NCBI GenBank assembly: GCA_001643675.2
Contig: LSRY02000064.1
Span: 310,001-374,000 of the forward strand
Length of the DNA stretch: 64,000 bases
Origin: Monocercomonoides exilis
Lineage: Eukaryota > Preaxostyla > Oxymonadida > Polymastigidae
Direction: 5' to 3'
In this document: piece by piece, positions 10,079 to 23,500 of the stretch
Layout: the number at the start of each line of letters is the position of its first letter
How positions within the stretch are numbered: position 1 is the stretch's first letter
Notes under the pieces: generated by a model
The model's input: only the letters and a program-made list of their open reading frames with translations
Told to the model about the DNA's origin: nothing
The model's database searches: none
Position numbers and translations under genes: made by a program

Positions 10079-10686
10079 TCGTCTATCTGATTATTACGAA
10101 GATTGTTTTGTGAACATTTGATTCAAAATTCTTTTTCTGAACGTTGATAAATTTGAGGGAATTTTTGAAAAGAAAATTGGTTGAAAATTCATTTCTTTTC
10201 TTGTCTTAACTTCAGGAATACAAAAATCATATTGAAGAGATAACTATTTAAATTTTTTTATTTCAAATGATTTGCGTTTGTAAAAAAAAAAAAAGATAAA
10301 TATATTGAAGAACAATGAAATAATTTTGTTAATGTGGAAATTATTCATTTCTCATCATGAAACTGTTGTCAACATATTTTTTAAAAAAACATTTATTTTT
10401 CAACAAAGTATTTTTTTATTGTTGATAAAGTTAAAGTATTTTCAATGGTGTATTTTTCACCATTGAATCACTCCAAAACTCAACCATTATCTTCCATTTC
10501 TTTTTTTCCATCTAGCTTGGTGATCTTTTTTTATGTTTTAATTTGAATAAAAAAGCAATTTAGAAAAATTTGATTATCCATAATAAAAATTGTTACCAAT
10601 CGTTGGAATAGTTTATTTTTTGAATTTTGATATATTCAGGATTTTTCAACGTAACTTTATTTGAGCAATAAAATAAATTTGCATGT
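10079..10686. other. Displaced gene end and AT-rich promoter region
   Basis: The first ~36 bp are the displaced native 3' codons and stop of the gene at 7186. The rest is AT-rich non-coding DNA that should contain the upstream region of the pseudokinase gene at 10687. No further feature is recognised. Confidence 0.5.
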
Positions 10687-13600
10687 ATGGGCAATGAGCA
10701 AGGAAAGATTCACCCAGAAGATAATAACGAAGATACTATTCAAGGATCAACTTTGCAACAATCTCGCCCTGAACAAAATGGAAATCTTGACTCTGATAAC
10801 ATCCAACCAACAAATATAAGCGATGGGTCATTAGAAACAACAGAAATTAGATCTCAAGATGCTGTACCTTCTGTTAGCCAACAAAATTTATTTCTTCAAC
10901 AAAATTATCCCCCAAATCCGCAACTACAATCATTGCAATCACCTCCTTCTCAGGAAGGTTTTGGTCAAAAAGCTGTTTATGATACATATCAACAAACACC
11001 TCAAGCTTTTCCAATACCTTTTGTCAAATCAGATACTCAAAAATTTCCTTCCAATGGAACATCCAACGTTCAACCTCTTCAACAAGGAGGCTTTCCTTCT
11101 TCTGTTGTACAGAAAAATTCTTTTGATTTACTCGAATCAAATAAAGGTAATATTCTTACGAAAGAATCAGTTATATCTAGTTCAATAAATAAAAGTTCTT
11201 CCGTTCCTTCATTAGTAAAGTCAAAGAAATTAAAACCAATGCTCCGTCCTTCTCCTTCTTTTTTAGAACAAACAAAGTCTTATGTGTTATCTCAAGAACA
11301 AGCGTTATATTTGTCAACTACACCATTTACTATTAAATCACTAAATGAACCTGTTTTATGTACAGCACCATTTAGAATTACTACATCTTCAAAAAAGTGG
11401 TTGGTTCCAAGTCTTTCACTTTTTCATTATTTGCACAGCGAACGTGCAGCAGTTAGTGATGCTGTAGAATGGCTGTGTGAATGGAATAAAGTTCGTTCTG
11501 AAAATCATCCAGAAATCAAAAAGAAGCGAATGATGGAAAGAATGGCGCGCGATTTGCTAAGAGAGAAAGCAAAAGAGAAAAGAAGAAGGAAACAAGAGCG
11601 AAAAAGGCGCAGAGAGATGAAAAAGCGCCGAGCGATGGAGGCTTCCGCAGATGGAGCAAGCGAACTGGAATTGCAAGAAAAAGAATCAAAGGAAAAAGAA
11701 GAACTCGAGACAAGCGAGGAGACTAGTACCGATTGGAGCCTTGAATCAAGCACAGATCCGTTCGATGAAGATGACAAAGCTTTTGAATCAGCAGCAGAAG
11801 AACTGCCAGACGATGGGCGTATTGAGTGGGATGAGTGGTGCGACAAAGAAGAGGAAGTGCAAAGCCACAACTCCCCATCTTCAAGTGATGCGGTGAGCAC
11901 ACTAGAAAATGCCCCTTCGTCCCAGTTTCTGAAGTCAGTGGCTGAGCACAAGACGAAGCTGATTACGTCCATTCCACACTTTGCACATCAACTTCTCAGC
12001 GGCATTTGCTACATCCTGGCAAAGCTGTGGAAAATAGAAGAGGTTGGATCGATTGCAGAAATCGCATCAACGCGCGTACCGCCGCCTTCGCCCGATTCAG
12101 AAAAGCTTCTGCTGATGTTTTGCCTGCGCCTGTCTCCTCACACAATCTTTCTGGATCTTCACGGAAACGTCATCATCGACTGCGCTGCGATATTTCGCCC
12201 GGTGCTCGGGAGGCTGATGGAGATCAGCACGACGTTCCAGCCAAAGGCAAGCATTGTGCAAAAAAAGGTGATGGCGCAGGTAGCTATTGCACCGTCACAT
12301 CTCAGTCAGTCGGCTGCTGCTTCTGTTCAGAATGAATTTAAACCCCAAACTACAAGCGAGGTTTCGCTGTCTTCTTCTTCTTCTTCTTCTCAAAAAGTGG
12401 TGTCTACGTCTCCGCTTCGCAATTCGACCACATCTTCACAAGCAACACTTGAGAGTGCCAGAACCAAAGAGATCAACAAAGCGATTGTGTCTGATGTCAT
12501 GGAGCTTTCGCTCAGCAGCGGGGTTTCCAGGCATCCGGCGTTCGCATTCTGCACAGATGTGGATGTTGGATTCGAGGCATTCCGCTATTCTGCGCCAGAA
12601 ACGAAGCATCCGCGCTTTTCACCTTCGGACATCACTCACAGCTCAGGTGCGTATCTGTTTGGGGAAGAATTTGACAAGAAGAAATGGGTGAAAGAGAAAA
12701 GGAAGGAGCTGCGTGAAAAGCGGAAATTGAAAGAGATGAAAGAGAGGAAGAAAGCAGGGCAGCCAGTTGTTGATGAATCTGATGATGAATCAGATGAGAG
12801 CAGCGACTATACAAGGAAAGGGAAAGGGAGGAAGGAAAAGGACAAGAACGCCAAACGAACAGCATTTGATTTTGTGTTGGACGAGCAGATGGAGTTGGCT
12901 GCAAGTGCGCTGATGCGAAAAGAGACGGCGGAATACAAGCTGAAGCACAACACCGACGACTTCCACCAGTATGTCAAAGGGAAGGCTGCTTTTGGAGATA
13001 AAATGAAGAAACCTGCTCTGAATGGAAAAAACAGTTCAAGCCAGGATTCTGGCGACTCCAGCGACGACTCAGAAGAGGAGCAAGAAGGAGAAGTTTTCCT
13101 TGTTCCTCTGACTGACACTTCTGTCGCTTCCTCTTTGTCTTTCACGTTTGGTATGATTCTTTGGGAAACACTGACTCGGCAGGTGCCCTTCTTCAGTGCA
13201 TCGCCCACACAAGCAGCACAGCAGCTGATCAGAGGCAAGCAGCCACAACTTGAAGCAATACCGCCGTCGCCCACACAGGCAGTGTGGAAGCGCATTATCT
13301 CGCGTTGCTGCACAGTCGATGCGACAGAGCGAATGAAGCTGGAGGAGATTGAGAGAGAGATCATTCCGCTTCTGGCGAGCGGCGACGAGGCGAGGCGGGT
13401 GAAGCAGCAGAACGCTGCGATCAATCGTATGAAGGAGACAGTGAAAGAGGCTGCTGCTTCTCCTGTGATTAAGCAGTATGCTCGGTTTGCAGAGAACGTA
13501 GCAAAGGCACAAGTTTTGTACCAAAAAGAGCAAGAAAAAGAAATGGAAAGGGAAATGCTGATGAGAGAAATGGAAGAAGAAGAAGATGATGATGAAAAAG

Positions 13601-13935
13601 AAGACGAAGTTGGTAGAACAAATGATTTGGATCGGAGTTCATCAAAATCTGCGAACGAAATGAGGAGATCAACACCAAATAAGACAAAAGGATTAGAAAA
13701 AGATGCGTCGATGATCCAACAGGAAATCTCAACGCAAGAACAAAATCCGAAACTGGAGTCATCTTCATTTCGCAAAAGTGAAACATTGTCGTCTGCCCAG
13801 CAAAGCTTATTCTTTCCTTCAACTTCTTCCACGGCTTCTGCTAAGCCATCAACACCAACTCCCGTCAAAGCTGTGGACGTTCCTTTAGATTTTCTAAAAT
13901 CGCTTGGCGGCAAATACAAACTTGCGCAGACTTGA
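10687..13935 (+). CDS. Soluble pseudokinase-like protein with low-complexity insertions
   Basis: A 1,082-residue intronless ORF. The N-terminus is MGNEQGK; Met-Gly could be myristoylated, but this is not certain. The first ~190 residues are Gln/Pro/Ser-rich and disordered. Kinase-like landmarks follow in correct order but widely separated. A helical segment sits near residue 225-270. A catalytic-loop-like LSPHTIFLDLHGNVIID (about 480) lacks the HRD Asp and N of active kinases. FRYSAPE (about 632) is the APE motif. FTFGMILWETLTRQVPF (about 818) matches the conserved alpha-F/G region, and a C-lobe end WKRIISRCCTVDATERM (about 870) resembles 'CW..DP..RP'. The inserts are Lys/Glu- or Ser-rich and charged. 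No VAIK or DFG is visible, so I call it a pseudokinase. A Glu/Asp-rich coiled segment and Ser/Thr-rich tail end the protein. It is convergent with the giant surface gene. Confidence 0.65.
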   Translation: MGNEQGKIHPEDNNEDTIQGSTLQQSRPEQNGNLDSDNIQPTNISDGSLETTEIRSQDAVPSVSQQNLFLQQNYPPNPQLQSLQSPPSQEGFGQKAVYDTYQQTPQAFPIPFVKSDTQKFPSNGTSNVQPLQQGGFPSSVVQKNSFDLLESNKGNILTKESVISSSINKSSSVPSLVKSKKLKPMLRPSPSFLEQTKSYVLSQEQALYLSTTPFTIKSLNEPVLCTAPFRITTSSKKWLVPSLSLFHYLHSERAAVSDAVEWLCEWNKVRSENHPEIKKKRMMERMARDLLREKAKEKRRRKQERKRRREMKKRRAMEASADGASELELQEKESKEKEELETSEETSTDWSLESSTDPFDEDDKAFESAAEELPDDGRIEWDEWCDKEEEVQSHNSPSSSDAVSTLENAPSSQFLKSVAEHKTKLITSIPHFAHQLLSGICYILAKLWKIEEVGSIAEIASTRVPPPSPDSEKLLLMFCLRLSPHTIFLDLHGNVIIDCAAIFRPVLGRLMEISTTFQPKASIVQKKVMAQVAIAPSHLSQSAAASVQNEFKPQTTSEVSLSSSSSSSQKVVSTSPLRNSTTSSQATLESARTKEINKAIVSDVMELSLSSGVSRHPAFAFCTDVDVGFEAFRYSAPETKHPRFSPSDITHSSGAYLFGEEFDKKKWVKEKRKELREKRKLKEMKERKKAGQPVVDESDDESDESSDYTRKGKGRKEKDKNAKRTAFDFVLDEQMELAASALMRKETAEYKLKHNTDDFHQYVKGKAAFGDKMKKPALNGKNSSSQDSGDSSDDSEEEQEGEVFLVPLTDTSVASSLSFTFGMILWETLTRQVPFFSASPTQAAQQLIRGKQPQLEAIPPSPTQAVWKRIISRCCTVDATERMKLEEIEREIIPLLASGDEARRVKQQNAAINRMKETVKEAAASPVIKQYARFAENVAKAQVLYQKEQEKEMEREMLMREMEEEEDDDEKEDEVGRTNDLDRSSSKSANEMRRSTPNKTKGLEKDASMIQQEISTQEQNPKLESSSFRKSETLSSAQQSLFFPSTSSTASAKPSTPTPVKAVDVPLDFLKSLGGKYKLAQT

Positions 13936-14592
13936 AGATTGATTTTGATAGCCTGTTTATATACTCATAATGTTTTATAGCTAGAAGAATGCGAACGGAG
14001 TCTGCTGATGTTTGTGCAGTCATTAAGCGATTTATCCTGAAAACATTATCATTTCATGTTGAATTTTGTAACTATTTATCTTTGTCAACATTTTCATAGA
14101 TTTTTATTTGTAAAATCCAGTTTTCCGAGCAAAGGAAATGATATTTTGTTTTTTTTTTTTTTATGTTTGTTTGAATAAAATTTCATTTTTTCCCCCCATT
14201 TCGTGGAATAGCATTTTTTTCCAATTGTTTTAGTAACTTAGAAAAATTGAGAATTCATTTTTATAATTTGAGTACTGCTTGTTTTGCAATTTACATGTTG
14301 ATTTCAAAAATGAAAACTCTTCAAAATTATAACAATAAAAATGAACAAAATATTGTAAAAAACGTAAAAGAATTTTTGATGAAGCACAAAGTGCACAACG
14401 AAATTCAAAAACAGGAATATAATTATGAACAAAAATTAATCTATCAAAAACACAACTGAGGTGCTATTAGAGAAAGAAGAAAAAATAATAGAAATCGGAG
14501 TTATAATTAGACCAATATTCTTATAAATAGAAATTCTTATTCAAGATAAATATATAATTCTTTAAAAAAGGTCGTATCAATATTCGAAGTTT
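13936..14592. other. Intergenic region between convergent genes
   Basis: The 3' flanks of the pseudokinase gene (+) and the giant surface protein gene (-). AT-rich, with AATAAA-type hexamers such as TGAATAAAATTTC near 14172. A 70-codon ORF at 14247-14459 has Asn/Lys-rich composition typical of random AT-rich DNA and is not called. Confidence 0.5.
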
Positions 14593-17500
14593 TTATGTTG
14601 GCTTACGTCTGCGAGGACGCGAGGCAATGAGAGCAACAGCTGAAGACTGCCTCGCAAGAGGGGGCACAGGCTTCGGTGGCTCCACAGCAGCTGCACTTTT
14701 TGCTTCAGCTTTGTGATAAAACGAAGGTGCAATCACACTTGATGAGTTTGGTGATAGAGGGGGCAATTGAGTCGTGTATTCCTCTTCTGCAGGATTAAAA
14801 GAATGTGAAACAGAGGCTCGAGGAGACAATGCAAAACCTGGTGAAACTGGCTGCGGAGGAGGCTTTGCATAAACAGGCTGAATAACTGGCGTTGATAATT
14901 GAGATGAGCACTTGTACTCTCGCACAGGTGTTTTGGGAACTGGGGCAAAATCTCCAAATTCAGAAAGATCATCCAGCCGAGATTGCTTTTTCCTGGGCCG
15001 TTTTTGTGGCTGTTGACTTGAAGACTGAGCTTTATTCTTTTCAGCATTTTGTTTTTGCATTGACATTGGGTTGGTTCTTTTTCCTAATTTTTGTTCATCT
15101 TCTGTTGAAACATTACTATTATCTGTTTGTATTTGTTCTAAATTTCCATCATGTGAAACTTCCATTTGCTCGTTTGAAGTTTGAGGAATAACCAAAGGCG
15201 GGATTTGTTTTCCTCTTCCACGTACTGGAGGTCCCTGTTCAACGAGATTTGAAGCAGATATTGGGGCCTGAATAGGCTTTATTGGAGTTGCTTGGGAAGC
15301 AATGCTTGTACGAGGTGTAACAGGTGTGAAATGGCTTGTATCAGAAAAACGAAGAGCAGAGGCATTAGCCGGTGATGAAGTGGAAGAAGGAATCTGAGAT
15401 GAAAGTTGAGAGTTATATGGTGAGTCGATCATTGTTTGTCGAGAATCTTGTGGGTTGCATTGAGAGAGCGTTGATTGGGAGAGCTGAGATTGCTGTCCAA
15501 TGCGTCCAAAAACAGTTGGCATTGGGCTCTGTATTGTTGAAGAAGTTGACAATGAAGAAGCTTGAGGAGTTTGCAATGACTGCATTGGAGTTGAGGGATT
15601 TGACGTAACAATAGTTGAAAATGGTTGTGGGTATGGGGTTTGAGGTGATGGACAGGCAGAACCGATAACACTATCAGCTAGCATGGAAGCTGATATTGGT
15701 GATGAAAAAGTAGATTGCATCGGAGAAGAGAGAGCAGATGTTATTATCGAACTTGATCTACTATGACTACCGTTGTGGTGTGATATGTCTACAATATTTT
15801 GTTGATTGTTATCAACATCATTCATGAATTGGTCAAGAAATTGACTTATTTCCACTGGTTGTTCGGCTTTGGGTTTAATTTCAAAATGGGGAACATTTGG
15901 ACTCTGCTGAGGAGACTCCCGAGATGCTGGTTTAATATGTCGATTAGAAGGCCGACAAACCACAAGTGGAGATGTTTGTGGCGAAGAAAAAGTAGAAGAT
16001 TGGCGTATTCGCTCCATTTTTTGTGACAGAGGAGAATGGCTTGCTGAAGAGGATGAAGAGCTCATCGATGAACCACAAATAGGTGAAGAAATAAAATCAG
16101 TTCCTGTGGATTCCATTTTTGAAAATCCTCGCTTTCCATGAATTGGAGACTTTTTCAAAGAAGCTGGTGAAAGAGAATGCGATTTATTTGAACTTATGCT
16201 ATCGGCAAGACTCATGATTTTCTCATTTTCTGTTCCTAAAGGAATTGGTGTCATTTCAATATTCTTTTCTCCATTTCTCATGATAGATGGAGAAGCGGAA
16301 CTTCCAGAACTTGAAGATGGCGAATCTTCAAAGCTGTTGCTGCTCGCTGAAGAAGGATAAAGATCAGCTGATGAAGGTGATTCAGGGCCCAATGGTATAA
16401 TATGCACAGATGTCACATCATCGCCTTCATTTTCTCTGTCATTTATTGCAGCTTCCAGTTCTTCTTCTTCATCATCAACCAGTAGTGCCTGCTGCACGGC
16501 TGTTTTATCTTCTTCAGTCCAAGTTGCAATGCTCATGCTTTTCGTCTTACTATTTCGCTTTCTCATAACAATCACTACTACTACAAGTATTAATAATAGT
16601 ACGCACAACGCAATGAGATATGGAAGAATTGTTGATATGTTGAAAGGCTCTTTTGTTTCAGATAATTTCTCCATCTTATCTCTCACAATAAGATCGTTCG
16701 TTTTTTTCCATTCACCTTTATGATCCAAAAACAGAAGTCGACCTCTCCATTGCACTGACGAATCTCCAAGCTTTGATGTTTCAATTGTTGCAGTTGCATA
16801 ACTTTCATTAACGACATTCATTGATTCAAAAATTATATTGCTTATTTCACCGTTACTTGACTGTCCATTTGAACTTGCTTGAGATGTTGCATTTGCAGCA
16901 AGAAACAATTCAAAATGCATTGTACATGGCATCAGCATCGATCCAGTAAATGCAATGTCTGATTCTGCTCCATATGAAGTAAATTGGATGCTTTCCAATC
17001 TAGGTACAAATAATGGTGACGGAAAATCTTCAAGAATTCCCGTCAAAGTACAGTTTTTGCTATCAATCCAAAGTGATGGTAGTTCAGATGATGCAGCCTG
17101 CTTGTTTATCACAACGTTTTTCAAGCTTTCTACATTCAATCGTCCTTCATTTTCGCAATGAATATTTCGACGAGCTGATGGAAAGAGTGGAATCTCTGGA
17201 TTATTTCCTGTAAAGAAAATATCAGATAATTGAACATCTCCTCCAGAAATGGACAAAGCCCCTTGTGCAGAATATGATATTTCTGTACTCTTCAAAAGTG
17301 CAATACACTCCTTTAAATGGATTTGAGAAGATGACCATCCGCAAGGTACATCCATTTCTTCATTTGATAATGAAAGAGAATTCACTGGAAGCTGTTTTCC
17401 ATTAAAAGTGCAAAGATTGATAGAAATATCAAATAGAGTAAAAGAAGCGATCATTCCATATGAAACAGGCTGAAGAAGGGATCTGCAATCTTCAAATGAA

Positions 17501-20500
17501 CACTCTTCGAGAATAAATTGTGGCAGAAGGGTTTCTTCTTCATTTGATTGTTCAGACTTTTTACCCCCAACCAAATCAAATACACTTGATGACGATAATT
17601 TTGACATTGTTTGACAGGTAATAAATGAGCATTTTTTAAATGTAATTGACGACTGTGAATCAAAATTTGTATCAGAAGAGGCTGATGAAGCAATCTGAGA
17701 CATAACTGAAGGTCCTCTTCCATTTGCTCTTTCGATTGCAGAAAACTTTGTGTTTAATACTGTTATTGTAGTTATTTCGTTAGCCCGAAGATTTTGCTTT
17801 TGATCCGAAGAATTTGAACTAGTATCATTATTGCTCAAGTTTTGAGAGTTGCTTGAAACAATCTGTATCACTGGTGAATCAATTGATACTAGATTTTCAA
17901 AGGACGAATCATTCACTTTTATTGTTGTTCCAAGGGATAGTTGAATTATTCCAAATAGAGTCTCTGCTGATATGAAAGAAACACAAACAGATTGCATAGT
18001 CATTGCACCTTTCGAGGCAGATATTAGGGCGCACTTGATCGGAGAAGTTGCTTTAATGAATGAAAGATGGTTAAGTGTGAGTCTTTCACCTGATGATCCG
18101 ATAACTGAAGGCATTTGAGGTAATGAACTTGACGACTCCGATGAGAGGCTGAATTTAATGTATGCAATAAAGCAAACTCCTTCATTTGATATCAAAGGCT
18201 GTAACAAAGTTTTATTTGATGGAGCAGCAATTACAATAGACGCCGTATCAACAAATTCGTTACTCATAATTGAATCATCATAATTTTGCTCTTCATTTGA
18301 TGCACGTAAAGGCTCAGATAGTTGAGAAGGTTTGAACGTTATTCCAGTTGCATTAATCGATGTGGAAACAGAAACACTATTATTTATGGCGATCGTTGAA
18401 AATGAACCAGAAAGATGGGTAACACCAAATTCAAGTGTCTTGCAAGGTGACGCTGGCCTTCCGCACATGAACGAATCTCGGCGATTTTCAGTTTTCACGT
18501 ATACAATTTCATTGTGGTATTCTAAAAGAAACAAGAATAAGTCTGTGTTAGAGGGATATTCATTTTCATCAATTCCGTACAGAGAATTGTTTCTTTCGAA
18601 AGGAGAATCAAAAGAGAAGTTGAAAGCTGATTGATGAATAGTCGCTTCCAAATTAAATGAATGCACAAATACATCTCTTCCACAAAAGGCTGTGTTACCA
18701 GAAAAAATTGTGCCATGGAAGAGGTAATCACATGATGATTCGCTATTTAGTTGAAGGAAGATTGCTCCACCTCTTCCTTTTGTTGAAGGTGCTGAACAAT
18801 CAGACAAAGTCCCATTATTCAAATAAAAAGACCCAGAACCAGAAACAGTTGCATGAAGTGCACCTCCATCGCCGTCTTGTGTAGAAATTGTACTAAAATC
18901 AGATTCATTGACAATGACTGAGCATCCAGTATCAACACATAAATGAATTATTGCTCCATTGCCATTTGCGGAAGCAATTTGTGAAAATGTTGAAGAACGA
19001 ATTTCAACTTTGCTTGCATTGCTTGTTTCAATAAGATGTTTCGAAAGAGAAATGAATGATGATGATGAACACCTCATCATTTCGAGAGTGCAACCAGAAT
19101 TAACATGAATTAAATTTCCGCCAATTCGCAACGCCGAAAAACTGACCGCTGTGAAGGTAGAAGTGGACATATCATTCAATTTGAGTAGAAAATCATTTTC
19201 AGCAAAAGATATTTGCTCGAATGAAACATCTGAAAGAGTAAGAGTACCAATTCTAACGTCAAACAAAGAAGGTGATGTTGAAGACACTCCGACTTGCAAC
19301 GGAGAAAAATTCGAAGTCGTAAAAGATAAAAGTGCACCCCGAGAAACAAATAGAGAGGAAAGATAAGTTAGTGAAGATGGAAGTGTGAAATTTAAACGAG
19401 AAAATGCTAATGATCCATCATTTGTTATCAATCCATAAACATCTGCCTCAACATTCGTGCTATCTCGAAGGTGCAGAATAGCCTCCTTTGATTCTTCTTC
19501 ATTTCGACTCGAATATTGTGATAGTAATTGATTATTGTACGTGCTTATACTCATTGTTCCGGTTATATGAATTGTCTCACTAATAAACGATTCAGTAACA
19601 ACGGCAACATTTGTAAGCAATCGAGAAACAGCCTGGGTGAAGCCATGATGCAATGAGAAGCAAGGCACAGAAGCTGAGCCACATAAAGGTGCATCTCTTC
19701 CAGTGATTGAAGATGAGTAAATTGTTGTTCCAATCTTTGTGAAATAATCAATAACAGAACATGAAACATTAGTTACGCGATCAAATGACCATAGACGCTC
19801 CGAATTCTCCAGTGAAAAAGAATCAGTAAATCGAACTTCTTCAATATGCGATGCTAAATTAGGTCCATCTAAATACAAGTCTGCTCCAAATTCGGCGTTT
19901 CCCATTCTGAACGTTACAGACCTCAATGAATATGTGTAATTCGACTGTTCTCCCAAAAGTGATAAATAAATTGCTCCACCTTTCCCTTTAGTAGAATAAC
20001 AACTCGAAAATGTTATGTCGCTTAATGAAAAACTACCGTTATTTTCGACTGAAATATGTATACACCCTCCATTTGATTCTGTACTTCCACAAGATGTAAA
20101 TTCACATCCGCCATCAACGCTCAAATTACACGATTTTCCAATAATTGCCGAAAGCACACTTCCTTCTCCTTTGCTCTCAATTTGATTGAATGTTGAATGA
20201 GAATAAATTGTAATTGACGCAGCATAATCTGTCTTGATAAGCGAGCCATTTTCCATTTTGCATTCCTTAAATGATGATTCCAATACGGATAATTCACATT
20301 CGGGCCCAAGTGAAATGGCACTGGAAGTTTTTTTGAATGAAAGAGACGAAAGAGATGCTTGATTTATCGTTATGCTGGACTCTTCTACTAAGCTGATAAT
20401 GTTTCTGCTTTCTTCGACGTTCATCAAAGAAATAATCACTTTCTCTATATTCAGATTTCCTTTTGAAACAGAAATTAAACTAAATGGGCAAATATTCTGT

Positions 20501-23500
20501 GGAGAACTTGCACTGAAATCGCAAGAATTCAACGAAGCGTTTCCTCCGTCTATTGCAAGCAAGACTTTCCTTGTTGATATCTCCGGAACAGAAAACGACA
20601 ATTTCTCGAAAAATATTGAACTTTCTTTTTGAGGAGTTGTAAGAAGGCTAATTCCTGCAAGTGAAGAAATTATTACAGTTGAAAGTTGATTGTCAGAGGA
20701 TTTAACAGTAGTTGTTGTATCAGTTAAAATTGCCAACTCATCTAAATGACCGCTTCCTCGTAACAAAACTGTTCGGTGTTCATTTGTCAATCGATTGAAA
20801 GAATATGAAATCGATTTGCATGCAAGAAGAATGTGCCCACACATGATGTGGTTGTCTTCTTCGCTGTTCACATAGATCACATCTTGCGCCCGAAACAGAT
20901 AGTACAAAAGCGAACTGGACGAGTTCTCGCTTTCGCTCCGCAGCTCATCAACACCCCAGAGCGAGTTTCGCCCTGTTGCTATCGAGAAAGACCCGCTCCA
21001 TTTCGTTTCCTCAATCGTATCTTCAAATGACCCGCCTTTCACAAACACATCTGCTCCCAGCAAAGCCTTGTTGCCTAAAAACACCAAGTTCTTCAGTGAA
21101 TAATCCACATCCTTCTCGCTCTTGTCAAACTCCAGGTATATCCCTCCTCCGTTTCCTTCTCTTGCTTCACACTCTTCTAATGCGCATTCAATAACAGATA
21201 GTGATCCATTCCCAACTATTGTTGAAGAAATTGATCCACCATTCCCATGTTGATTTATGCACTTTGTAAATGTAACATTATCTTCAATGGTTACAGAATC
21301 AGAATTTCCAATAGAGCAGCAAATAGTAGCATTAAGGGTGCTGGAAATATTTGCAAACTTTGTAACTGTCTTTATTGTGATGTTTCTTGCTTTTTCTGAC
21401 CCAATAACGCAACTGTTGCTTAAAGTGATGTTCTTAAATGTTGATTCTATCACAGAAAGTGTTGTTCCCATAGAAAATACAATGACTCCCTTTGCAGAAG
21501 AAGAAGACACATTTTCGACAGTCAACTGAGCGCACTCCGCAATTGACGAACCAGTTGCATCAATAAAGGGACTATTTTGTCCAAGAGATATTGTTATTAA
21601 CGATGTTGATTTCAGTAACAATTTTCCTGCTCCAGAAAGCGTAATGATAGTTGCTGAAAATGGTAAGTCCAATGAATTTTGTTCAAAAATGCTTGATGTT
21701 ACTGATAACGTACCAGCATTTGAAGATATTATAGATGATACACTGGAAGTGGAAGGAAGAAGAAATTCTATTTCTGAGAATGCGATCGATTGTTCGTCTG
21801 AAGAACCCAAAACATAATTTGTAATACAACCTTTATCAGAAATGTTCAATCTTGCTGTGCTAGATAACCCTGATACAGCACAAGAAGCTCCATTTATAGC
21901 AGCAATATCTTGAAGTGATCCTTGATCTTGAATCTTTATTGTTTGTTTGGAAGGAAGCGAATGTTTCAGAGAATACTCTAGCGACTTGCATGGAAGTTGT
22001 AAATGACCGCATCTTATGTGATTTTCAAAAAGTGAACTCATGTAAATGACTTCAGAAGGCTTGTACAAATAATATAATAATGATGTCGAAGCATTCTGTT
22101 CTGGTGTGAGTGTTCTATCAATTCCCCACAAATTATCAATCTGATGAAGCGAATAAGACCCAATCCAGCTTGATTCAACAACTGTGCTATCAAAGTAGGC
22201 TCCGTCCAAATAAACATCGCTTCCAAGTGTTGCTTGATTATTTGAAAATGCTACTGATTGGAAAAGATAAGAAGCTATTCTTTCGCTTTGATCAAGTTGA
22301 AGAAATACACCTCCTCCAACTCCATTTAACGCTTTGCATTCAATTATTTGGCATCCAACCATATTTAAAATTCCTCCTTTATAAAGATTGAAGCTCAACG
22401 CGCCTCCATCCCCATCTGACGATGAACAATTTTGAAATGCAACAGATCCATTTATCATAACTTTGTTTTCATTTCCAATATTGCTTCTGATTGCACAGCT
22501 TCCCTTACTGCTAATAATATTGAAAAATGTAACAGGTGCCGAAATATTCAAATCGTTTGCCCGATCTGTACGGATGATTGAATTTTCATCCAAAATTATT
22601 TGGTCAAATGCTGTCTCCGTTATGCTCGTCGATGAGCTAATTCCACTTTCAATAAAAGATGCCGAGCCTGATAAATCAATTTGTGATACAATCAAATGAT
22701 CAAGCAAAATACTTGACGATCCTTTTGATAAAATGAAAGAATTCAGCAAAGTTAATCTTAGAGATTGAATCGATGAATAGTAAAACTCAAATGATCCACC
22801 AGTTATTAAAATCAACGAAAAATCTGTTGAAGCATCCACTTCATTCTGGATAATTGAACTCGAAGTGATGGATATAATTCCTCCATTGGATTCTATCATT
22901 GCTTTTGGTGTTTCATCAGTTGAAAGCATTTGATCGTATTTGTTTGAAAGTTGAGAGGAAGAAAATGTTGGTAAAATAAACTGAACAGAAGATATGTTCA
23001 CGAGTTGGCTGTCTCTTACTGTTGCAATATTTGTGATCTTTCCATTGTTAGTCACTGTTATCGTAGAACTATCAGACTCTGAAGTAATTGTCAGATTCCG
23101 TCCTGCAATTTCGGCAAAATCATTTATTAGTCCATTTTCTTTCACAATAATGGTTTGCCTTTGAACCGCCAATCGTGTCAAAGAAAATGGAATAGATTTG
23201 CATGGCAAAATGAAATGCCCACACATCGCATGATTCGTATCATTTGAAGAAGAATACACTTTGTCAGAAGGGCGGAATAAATAATAAAGCAATGAAGCGG
23301 ACGAATTATCGTCCTCTGTTATCGATAAATCGATTCCACAAAAAGCTTCGCGAGGAGTTAATAAAGAATATGAGCCTGTCCATCTAGAATCTACAATCAC
23401 TTCATCAAATGAACTTCCTTTAATATATACATCATTTCCAAAAACTCCTGTGTTAGTAGAAAATGTTAAGTAGTGAAGCGAATAGATCACTTCTGCTCCA

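Noticed and set aside
12807-13919. 370-codon ORF on the minus strand
   Set aside because: Antisense shadow of the pseudokinase gene. The sense frame contains the APE and WE motifs and charged repeats; the antisense is Ser/Phe/Cys-rich without motifs.
14247-14459. 70-codon Asn/Lys-rich ORF
   Set aside because: Composition is that of random AT-rich DNA between convergent genes, with no homology or signal.
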